From NCBI GenBank assembly GCA_963643165.1, contig CAVIJD010000011.1, forward strand, positions 1 through 59,630: a stretch of DNA of 59,630 bases, given 5' to 3'. Below, piece by piece: positions 1 through 5,584 of the stretch. The notes below the pieces were generated by a model, which worked only from the letters and a program-made list of their open reading frames with translations, did not search any database and was not told the origin of the DNA. Within the stretch, counting starts at the first letter, position 1, and each line of letters opens with the position of its first letter. The translations under genes were made by a program, and so were the position numbers. The stretch is from F23-D06 sp963643165. Lineage in GTDB: Bacteria > Bacteroidota > Bacteroidia > Bacteroidales > WCHB1-69.

Positions 1-540
1 TTGGCTTTCTTGCACAATCTCCTGAAAGATAATTTTTGGCTTAGAAAAATCCTCCAAATAAGCGCAGTTGCGTAAGTTGTATGGAGTCTCTCCCTTGTCT
101 GCACGTTTTGAGATTTTGTCCCAATATTGGTCAAGATGAGCCTTTACGGCAGGGTAATCCTCGATGTGAATACGCTCCAGTTTGCCCTTAATACCATTAT
201 GGGTGTTAATCAGCCATAGATTTGCCCAGTTATACCCATAGCGTTTGATATCCCTACCACGAAGAATGGGTCGTATTAACTCAGCCGTTCTTGTACGTTC
301 CGCCTCGTCAGCACAGTTATTCAAAATCTCGTCACGTTTCTCTGTCGAGATGATGAACGCTTCATTGTAGCCGGTGAGTACACCACGATAAATGTTGATG
401 TCCCAATCCTTCAGCGGTGTGCCCACGGCTTCAATCTTGCGCTTGATGCTCTGCTCGATGGGCGAGAGAATCACCCATGAGTCGGAGCCGGAGAAGTCGC
501 AGGGCGAGCCACTCTGCTGCACGAAAACGCTCAGTTCTGT
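1..540 (-). pseudogene. Type IIG restriction-methylation enzyme, target-recognition fragment (partial)
   Basis: An open minus-strand frame enters at 540, just after an in-frame TGA (541-543), and runs off the left edge. It reads like the target-recognition part of Eco57I/type IIG or PglX-like enzymes, with SWVILSPIEQSIKRKI, then LTGYNEAFIIS, RPILRGRDIKRYG and LEDFSKPKIIFQE. The methyltransferase half that should precede it is absent: the frame is cut within a few bases of the stop codon of the invertase gene next door, overlapping its last codons. There is no credible start codon, so as it stands this is a silent or dead segment. It could be a stored specificity cassette or a simple deletion remnant. 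The family assignment is confident; the activity is not. Confidence 0.75.
34..56. repeat. 23-bp direct repeat, copy 1
   Basis: Exact copy of 2210-2232 in the same orientation; it begins TTTTGGCTTAG and ends ATCCTCCA. In this copy it encodes, on the minus strand, the EDFSKPK segment of the restriction-enzyme fragment. Confidence 0.85.
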
Positions 541-1142
541 TCAGCCAAAAACTGCTTGATAAATCGGTCAAGTGTATTGCGGTCTACTTTGCAGAGTTTG
601 GCTATTTGCCGTTTAGAGACATTGGCCTTCAATAATTCTGAGATAAGGGTAGTCTTGCAATGAAGCTTGTATTTCTCAGGAGCAGTCCTTCTGCCTTTCG
701 GTCGACCCAATGTAACTCCTTCTGCCTTCTTCCTTGCCAGCGCCTCCTTGGTGCGCTGACTGATGAGGTTACGTTCAATCTCTGCCGAGAGACCAAAGGC
801 AAAGGCCAACACCTTGCTCTGAATGTCGTCGCCGAGACGATAGTTATCCTTGATGGTCCAAACCTTACACTCCTTCGTCATACAGAGGTTGAGTATCTCC
901 ATTATCATGAAGAGGTTGCGGCCCAGGCGCGACAGCTCCGTGCAGATGATGATGTCGTCCTTTTGTACCTTGTCAAGCAGTTTGCCCAGCTCTCGCTTGT
1001 TGTACGATTTGGTGCCGCTGATGGTTTCCTCAATCCATCCGTCGATGTTCATCTTCTCACGCTCGCAGAACTTATTTATCTCGAAGCGCTGGTTCTCTAC
1101 AGTCTGTTTGTCGCTGCTCACTCTGATGTATCCGTATATCAT
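531..1142 (-). CDS. Mpi-like serine site-specific recombinase (DNA invertase)
   Basis: This 203-aa serine recombinase has the resolvase/invertase N-terminal catalytic domain: YIRVSS with the nucleophile at about Ser9, then ELSRLGRN near residue 70 and the long E-helix GLSAEIERNLISQRTKEAL. A C-terminal helix-turn-helix covers about residues 165-198. The sequence strongly recalls Mpi of Bacteroides fragilis, the invertase that flips many capsule promoters genome-wide; that is recognition from memory, not alignment. Enzymes of this class cut both strands at short inverted repeats and rejoin after rotation. The gene diverges from the one at 1262, with about 120 bp between them, and its stop touches the restriction-enzyme fragment on its left. 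I could not identify its recombination sites in the window. Confidence 0.9.
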   Translation of the reverse strand: MIYGYIRVSSDKQTVENQRFEINKFCEREKMNIDGWIEETISGTKSYNKRELGKLLDKVQKDDIIICTELSRLGRNLFMIMEILNLCMTKECKVWTIKDNYRLGDDIQSKVLAFAFGLSAEIERNLISQRTKEALARKKAEGVTLGRPKGRRTAPEKYKLHCKTTLISELLKANVSKRQIAKLCKVDRNTLDRFIKQFLAEQN

Positions 1143-1190
1143 ATTCTTAAAAAGTTTGGTTGTTTTAAAAGAGTTATTTCTATTATTTTA

Positions 1191-1198
1191 TACCTTTG
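1191..1198 (+). promoter_or_regulatory. Bacteroidota -7 promoter element
   Basis: TACCTTTG matches the TAnnTTTG -7 consensus of the Bacteroidota primary sigma factor. It lies 63 bp before the ATG at 1262. An imperfect inverted repeat overlaps it (CCTTTGCC at 1194-1201 against GGCAAAAGG at 1220-1228), which could bind a regulator. The promoter position rules out the earlier in-frame ATG at 1196 as the start. Confidence 0.6.
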
Positions 1199-1261
1199 CC
1201 GCACCGTTTCCTTTGGATTTTGGCAAAAGGACTTCACGAAGTTCAGAGGGTTAGTGTAAAA

Positions 1262-1942
1262 ATGTTAAAAACCAGAAGTCCGGTTGATTTGATTATGGGC
1301 AAATTAGAAGACTATTACCGCCTGTTTGACATGTTCAAGGGCAAGTTGACTGAAGAACAGAAGAAAATACTCGAGGGGTTGGAAGACCAACTGATAGCAG
1401 AGGAGATACTCCCTGCTATCAGCGAGTCGGTGGCTCCCGTCCTTTCTGCACTGCGCCGTCACCTGACTCTCGTTGTTGACTATGACCCAGAAGGCGGCAT
1501 AACGGTAAAGACCACACGCGGCGAAGTGGTGGTGAAGGAACATACCGCCAAGAAGTATGAGATACCTTCCTCAAAAAAAGTAGTCAAAGTTGCGGAAGCG
1601 GAGGAAGATACTATGCAACAAGAGTCTATAAAACGTAGTCCCAAAACAGGACTATGCGTATGGACATCAGCAGACGAGTTCATACAAGAGAAGAAGGCCA
1701 ACCTCACTATGGCGAAAGCCGTGGAAAAGGCTGGCGCTGAAGCCGTGGCTGCCCTCGCCATTCCCCACGACGGCGACAAGCTGGTGTCGAAGAGTGTGCA
1801 TCCAAAATATTCAAGAGAGCAGCAGCATCTCTCCGGCGGTTATCTGCTAAACACCCATTCAAGCACAGAGACCAAGAAAATTCAACTTGAACAGATATCC
1901 AAGCGCCTCGGCCTGAACTGGAAGATTGACATCATAAAATAA
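1262..1942 (+). CDS. Hypothetical protein of the accessory region
   Basis: A 226-aa soluble protein with no signal peptide or membrane segment. I do not recognise the family. The N-terminal third is acidic and helical (KLEDYYRLFDMFKGKLTEEQKKILEG), the middle is beta-like (LTLVVDYDPEGGITVKTT), a lysine- and glutamate-rich linker follows, and the C-terminus is a basic helix ending KRLGLNWKIDIIK. The chosen start follows the TACCTTTG promoter; an ATG at 1295 (MGKLEDYY) is an equally reasonable start. It is transcribed divergently from the invertase, so the pair may share a regulatory region and travel together, but a functional link is only a guess. Confidence 0.6.
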   Translation: MLKTRSPVDLIMGKLEDYYRLFDMFKGKLTEEQKKILEGLEDQLIAEEILPAISESVAPVLSALRRHLTLVVDYDPEGGITVKTTRGEVVVKEHTAKKYEIPSSKKVVKVAEAEEDTMQQESIKRSPKTGLCVWTSADEFIQEKKANLTMAKAVEKAGAEAVAALAIPHDGDKLVSKSVHPKYSREQQHLSGGYLLNTHSSTETKKIQLEQISKRLGLNWKIDIIK

Positions 1943-2121
1943 TATCTCCTGACTTCATAGCCTTCGGAGGCTTTCGTCCGGAGCACGATTATCCCAACTC
2001 TGACCCCCATAAATCAAAATACGCCTTGTTTTCGAGGATTTCAATCTGTAAGTGCTTGATATTCAGTATTGGATTATCGTGAAACTCATTTGTAGTACAC
2101 AGCGATTCCGATTGAAAGCGT

Positions 2122-2129
2122 TACCTTTG
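2122..2129 (+). promoter_or_regulatory. Bacteroidota -7 element before a truncated frame
   Basis: TACCTTTG lies 8 bp before the ATG at 2138. The geometry is that of an active promoter with a very short leader, left behind when the downstream gene was lost. Confidence 0.45.
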
Positions 2130-2137
2130 CCGCCGTT

Positions 2138-2236
2138 ATGCACTTCATGTCTCAACTGCGATACAACTCGAAGACCCCATGCGAAGAATGGTACTACCGT
2201 ATAGTCAACTTTTGGCTTAGAAAAATCCTCCATTAG
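2138..2236 (+). pseudogene. 5' remnant of a transposase-like gene (IS1634/IS4-like N-terminus)
   Basis: After a Bacteroidota promoter, the frame starts MHFMSQLRYNSKT and continues to EEWYYRI, resembling the first residues of Bacteroidales IS1634/IS4-group transposases (short LRYN, then YYRL, then an ESYRD segment). The resemblance stops at about codon 24, where the sequence switches to the 23-bp repeat shared with 34-56 and meets a stop at once. The rest of the element and its terminal repeats are not visible. The assignment rests on about 22 residues and is tentative. Confidence 0.35.
2210..2232. repeat. 23-bp direct repeat, copy 2
   Basis: Exact second copy of 34-56. Here it lies between the transposase-like remnant and the stop codon of the ATPase gene at 2233, so it marks a recombination junction rather than coding sequence. 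Confidence 0.85.
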
Positions 2237-3468
2237 AACTTAAGCAACCATTTCCATAAAGGAACAAGTTCTATATGAAAATCCTCTTTTTCAACGATTT
2301 TTTCTTCTTCCATGGTGACAACTACCATTTTGCTGATTGGCTGAACCGAGTGCAGTTTTATTAGGGCATCTGTTTCACGCTTAAACGTGTCAGCATCCGT
2401 CATGGAATAGGACACCTGCACAGCCAATTCTTCTTCAGGGACTACAAAGTCCACTTCTTCATTTTTGCTGTTCCAAAAATAACTGCCATCGCCATATTTG
2501 CGTCTGAGTGTAATCGCCACAATGTTTTCAAGCAAGGAAGTGTTGGCGTCAACAAGGAAAAGATGAAGCAGGCCATTGTCCGTGAAATAATATTTGCGGT
2601 TCGTTTCCTTGTCCTGCAATTTGCCATACAGATTTTCATAGGGCAATAGGAGCCAAGTTTCAGACATATATCCGACATAATCTATCGCTGCATCTGTACT
2701 TAGTTTTTTACCTGTGCTACTTACGATGCTTGCAATTCTGTTATATGAAAGAGGCTGCTTTACACTCTCCGCCATCTTTCGTATCATCACGCGCAATGCG
2801 TAATCGTTGCGTATTCTGTATCTTGCCACTAAGTCGCCAAAGAATATATTATTAAAAAGATTGCTCATCCATGAACGAGGTTCTTTCATACCAACTGTTT
2901 CGGGCAAACCACCATGTTGGAAATAAGTATTCGCCAATTTCTCTATCTGTTTCCCATGTGTAAATATTGCATTCTTTTCGTGTACGTCAATACCGCTGGC
3001 TTTCAGATACTCTTTTAGGGAATAAGGGTACACTTCACAGATCATATACCTGCCACCAAGCGTTGTGGCAATCTCATTGCTCAGCATTTTTGCATTGCTG
3101 CCAGTGATGTAAACTTGGTACTTTTGGTCAGCCAACCTACGGGCAAACTTTTCCCATCTGTCCACCAATTGTATTTCGTCCAAAAAGAATATTGGACGAG
3201 AGTCATACATCTCTTCATAGCACGTTTTTATCAAGTCAAGGTCTTCAACCTCTAAAGAGTCTATTCGGTCATCTTCAAAATTGAAATATAAGATGTCCTC
3301 TTTTCTGTGGCCTTGCCTTATCAATTGTGCTATGCGCTGGAACATCAAGTACGATTTTCCGCCATGCCTCAATCCGACAAAAACATAGTTAAGTCCGTCC
3401 ACGAGTTCCACCTCACGAGGAATGAGGTCAACTTGTGACACGTATGCTTGATATTCCGAGATAAGCAA
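2233..3468 (-). CDS. AAA ATPase with DUF4143 C-terminal domain
   Basis: A 411-aa AAA_14/DUF4143 ATPase. The Walker A loop is at residues 32-39 (GLRHGGKS), Walker B with its acidic pair at about 93-98 (IFFLDE), and an arginine-bearing ITGSNAKML sensor segment follows. The C-terminal half carries the nuclease-like DUF4143 fold (NSKNEEVDFVV and VQVSYS, as in restriction-endonuclease-like cores). The physiological role of the family is poorly known; members are abundant in Bacteroidota accessory DNA. The only start compatible with the upstream stop is TTG at 3466-3468. The upstream DNA carries two AAACGATAAAAT copies. A second family member lies about 160 bp away in the same direction. Confidence 0.85.
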   Translation of the reverse strand: MLISEYQAYVSQVDLIPREVELVDGLNYVFVGLRHGGKSYLMFQRIAQLIRQGHRKEDILYFNFEDDRIDSLEVEDLDLIKTCYEEMYDSRPIFFLDEIQLVDRWEKFARRLADQKYQVYITGSNAKMLSNEIATTLGGRYMICEVYPYSLKEYLKASGIDVHEKNAIFTHGKQIEKLANTYFQHGGLPETVGMKEPRSWMSNLFNNIFFGDLVARYRIRNDYALRVMIRKMAESVKQPLSYNRIASIVSSTGKKLSTDAAIDYVGYMSETWLLLPYENLYGKLQDKETNRKYYFTDNGLLHLFLVDANTSLLENIVAITLRRKYGDGSYFWNSKNEEVDFVVPEEELAVQVSYSMTDADTFKRETDALIKLHSVQPISKMVVVTMEEEKIVEKEDFHIELVPLWKWLLKF

Positions 3469-3530
3469 TTTTATCGTTTATGAAAGATATAAATGATACG
3501 ATTTTATCGTTTGTAGTCGATAAAACTCTA
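3466..3530 (-). promoter_or_regulatory. Upstream region with repeated AAACGATAAAA motif
   Basis: Read on the minus strand, AAACGATAAAAT occurs twice about 31 bp apart, at roughly 3470-3481 and 3500-3511, with a third partial inverted copy (CGATAAAAC on the plus strand at about 3518-3526). The first copy runs into the TTG start codon. TATCTTTC between the copies resembles a -7 element. Such spacing suggests an operator or autoregulatory site, but this is inference. Confidence 0.35.
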
Positions 3531-3629
3531 TAGGGTTCTTTGTTGGGACAGTTCTTTCCTTCTGCAACGTTCAAGATGGGATGCTTCCATACCAAGCGCT
3601 ACATGCGCCAACTCACCGAGTTCGGCTAA
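3531..3629 (+). other. Orphan C-terminal coding remnant
   Basis: A plus-strand frame after a TAG at about 3528 reads LLGQFFPSATFKMG, then CFHTKRYMRQLTEFG and stop. It looks like a genuine protein tail with no body. It meets the 3' end of the neighbouring ATPase gene tail to tail. I do not recognise the family. Confidence 0.25.
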
Positions 3630-4897
3630 TCTTTCAGACACCCGATGGGCACAACATACACGCCATCCTTGCGGCGGTAGGCATAGTCGCCGGTTGCAGT
3701 GAGCACCATCAGGAAGGAGGGGGCATTCATCTTGTCCGTGTTGATTTTTCCAGCAAGGACGAGCAGACTCGCTGCCCCTTCATTGACAAGTTTGTCTCCT
3801 CCTAACTTCACCTCCACAAGTCCATACTTCCCGTTTCGCAGATGCACCACAGCGTCGCATTCCAAGCCGTTTTTGTCGCGAAAATGGAAGACCTGTCCAT
3901 CTAAGGCATCGGCAAAGACTCGCAAGTCGCGGATACAAAGGGTCTCAAAGAAAAGTCCCATGGTCCGGAGGTCTGTCGTCAAGTCTTTCGGACCGAGTCC
4001 CATTACCGCCGTTCCAATGGAGGGGTCAATGAAATAGCGGGTGTTTGCTGTGCGCACTGCGGTCTTGGAACGAAGGTTTGGATTCCAGGCTTCAGAATCT
4101 TCGATGACAAATATTTTCCGCAAGGCTTCCAGATAACCTCCCGCTGTCTTTATGCTGATTTCATTTTCGTCATTGGCCGTCATGTCACTCACAATCGTGG
4201 ATATTGTGGCTTGTGTACCTTGATTGCGGGCATAAGAGCGCAGCAACAGGCGGGTGGTCAAGGGATTGCGTCTTGTGCCATCTACTCGGGACAGGTCTTT
4301 CTTGATGACGGCATCCACATAGTCAAAAGCCTGCGCCAAGGCCGCTTCTCCATGCAAACCGCAGGCAAAAGGCCAACCGCCACGGCATGTCAAGTAGGCG
4401 ATGTCTTCAATCTTCAATTTGTTGAGGGCGGCAATCTTGTCAGGGGTCTCAAACAAGTTCGCCAAACTCACCTTGCCGTTTGACTCACCAGATTCAAACA
4501 AACTCATCGGACGCATCGTCAGCCAACTAAATCGTCCCGTCCCGGAGTGGTGCATGCCGGTCTCTTCCGCAGGAACAGCAGAACCTGTCAAGACAAACTG
4601 GCCGACATCATGGCGGTGGTCCACTTCAAATCTGACAGCATCCCAAAGTTTTGGGGCTAACTGCCATTCGTCAATGAGTCGGGGTGTCTCCCCGCCGAGC
4701 AATAGGGAAGGGTCAATCTCAGCCATCTGCAGGTTGGTTTCCAGGGAGGCAGGATTGTCCATGTATAAGGTGCTGTTTACCTGCTGTTCCGCCGTGGTGG
4801 TCTTGCCACACCATTTGGGACCTTCTATGAGCACTGCTCCTTTGCTCGCCAACTTTTTAGCAAGCATTTGGTCAGCTATTCTGGGCTTATATTCCAT
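3626..4897 (-). CDS. AAA ATPase with DUF4143 C-terminal domain (second copy type)
   Basis: A 423-aa AAA_14/DUF4143 protein, distinct in sequence from the one at 2233. Walker A is at residues 26-33 (GPKWCGKT), Walker B at about 76-80 (RLIDEW), the sensor is VLTGSAVP, and the C-terminal nuclease-like segment has HFRDKNGLECDAVV followed by YGLVEVKLG. This D...E-x-K pattern is that of the PD-(D/E)XK fold and appears intact. I start it at ATG 4897 because a TATCTTTG promoter at 4925-4932 gives a short leader; a TTG at 4906 is also in frame. Its last nine codons recur exactly at 5073-5101. Function unknown; such genes often lie in defence or mobile islands. Confidence 0.85.
   Translation of the reverse strand: MEYKPRIADQMLAKKLASKGAVLIEGPKWCGKTTTAEQQVNSTLYMDNPASLETNLQMAEIDPSLLLGGETPRLIDEWQLAPKLWDAVRFEVDHRHDVGQFVLTGSAVPAEETGMHHSGTGRFSWLTMRPMSLFESGESNGKVSLANLFETPDKIAALNKLKIEDIAYLTCRGGWPFACGLHGEAALAQAFDYVDAVIKKDLSRVDGTRRNPLTTRLLLRSYARNQGTQATISTIVSDMTANDENEISIKTAGGYLEALRKIFVIEDSEAWNPNLRSKTAVRTANTRYFIDPSIGTAVMGLGPKDLTTDLRTMGLFFETLCIRDLRVFADALDGQVFHFRDKNGLECDAVVHLRNGKYGLVEVKLGGDKLVNEGAASLLVLAGKINTDKMNAPSFLMVLTATGDYAYRRKDGVYVVPIGCLKD
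3627..3655. repeat. 29-bp direct repeat, copy 1
   Basis: Starts TAATCTTTCAG and ends ATGGGCACAAC. Here it is the 3' end of the DUF4143 ATPase gene, encoding VVPIGCLKD and stop on the minus strand. It is identical to 5073-5101. Confidence 0.9.
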
Positions 4898-4924
4898 TAT
4901 TTTCAATTATCTGATTCACAGCCG

Positions 4925-4932
4925 CAAAGATA
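4925..4932 (-). promoter_or_regulatory. Bacteroidota -7 element for the second DUF4143 ATPase
   Basis: TATCTTTG on the minus strand, 28 bp before the ATG at 4897, a typical distance for a short leader. Confidence 0.65.
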
Positions 4933-4945
4933 CTGTTTTTGTTGT

Positions 4946-5006
4946 CCGCTTCCTCAGTTGTCCGAAATTTATTTCCTCAGTTGGCCAAAATCCGTTTCTT
5001 CAAATG
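4946..5006. repeat. Degenerate tandem motif, about 22-bp period
   Basis: Three related segments follow each other on the plus strand: TTCCTCAGTTGTCC, TTCCTCAGTTGGCC and TTCTTCAAATGGCC, spaced about 20-22 bp. They lie just upstream of the ATPase promoter and may be a decayed coding repeat or a protein-binding array. No function can be assigned. Confidence 0.4.
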
Positions 5007-5072
5007 GCCGCACAATGTCGCTCTGTCGTCCATAGGTCGCAAGCCCGCTTGAGGGTGGTGCGGTGGGGCGTA

Positions 5073-5101
5073 TAATCTTTCAGACACCCGATGGGCACAA
5101 C
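5073..5101. repeat. 29-bp direct repeat, copy 2 (stray ATPase 3' end)
   Basis: Identical to 3627-3655. In this copy only the last nine codons and stop of a DUF4143 ATPase remain, fused directly to the AlbA-type remnant on the right. It shows that a second copy of that gene, or a recombination event at its tail, once existed here. Confidence 0.85.
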
Positions 5102-5438
5102 CTGCCGATTTCAGCTTTGCTGATATTAGGTGATGACTTAATGATTCTGAATACTTTATCCTGCATTTTTTTCCACTGTTGGGTGCAGTTTTGGGTGCAG
5201 TACTGATTCCTTCGTTTTCTTCCATTTTCTTGATGGAAGTCCCGATTTTAGGCCTCCAAAATGTCACGTCTGTACACATCACACTTGTCTCGATGTCGAC
5301 TTTCTCACCGGTCAAACGCTCCCAGGAATAAATCTTGTCCATTCCATATCCAGCATTATCTGAGGCCTTCGTGTAACGGAAGAGTTTCAGAATGGATGGA
5401 TAGTCGCACATGCTGCCCAAATTTGCAGGTGTTTTTAA
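5102..5438 (-). pseudogene. AlbA/Schlafen-type ATP-binding protein remnant, frameshifted
   Basis: The minus-strand frame holds the conserved C-terminal part of AlbA_2/HATPase_c_4 proteins (YPSILKLFRYTKASDNAGYG, then MDKI). These proteins normally have an N-terminal Schlafen AlbA domain, missing here. After about 90 codons the frame loses sense. Shifting by one base at a run of seven T (5166-5172) restores a winged-helix start (KVFRIIKSSPN, ISKAEIGR), which is then cut at 5101/5102 by the stray ATPase tail. So it is broken three ways: no N-terminus, one homopolymer frameshift, and a truncated end. Upstream (5439-5514) I see nothing recognisable. Confidence 0.65.
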
Positions 5439-5514
5439 TCAGTAAGAATCCAACATTCAGTATCATCTTGTCGAATAATACCATTGTGGCACAAGACAAC
5501 ACAAGTGCGTAGGA

Positions 5515-5561
5515 CAAAAAACAGGGCGGAGCGGATTTCAAATGAAATCCGCTCCGCCCTG
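5515..5561 (-). terminator. Intrinsic terminator of the T9SS cargo gene
   Basis: A perfect 18-bp stem (5522-5539 against 5544-5561) with a four-base AAAT loop, followed on the minus strand by a T-rich tract (TTTTTTG at 5515-5521). It lies 24 bp beyond the stop codon of the gene at 5585 and separates the core chromosome from the decayed accessory region. Confidence 0.9.
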
Positions 5562-5584
5562 TTGGGGTTGACAGCCAATTGCTG

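Larger units (their letters stand above)
1943..2232. other. Gene-fragment zone between accessory genes
   Basis: There is no intact gene here. On the minus strand, 1989-2121 is open and ends with a plausible protein tail (NILKHLQ-like helix, then AYFDLWGSELG and stop) with no start upstream, so it may be a C-terminal remnant of unknown origin. On the plus strand, a promoter at 2122-2129 leads into the truncated transposase-like frame listed separately. The last 23 bases (2210-2232) repeat part of the restriction-enzyme fragment at 34-56. Confidence 0.5.

Noticed and set aside
3540..3660. Possible invertase recognition site around GCAACGTTC
   Set aside because: Only one short ACGTT-containing stretch is present, with no partner inverted copy at a sensible distance.
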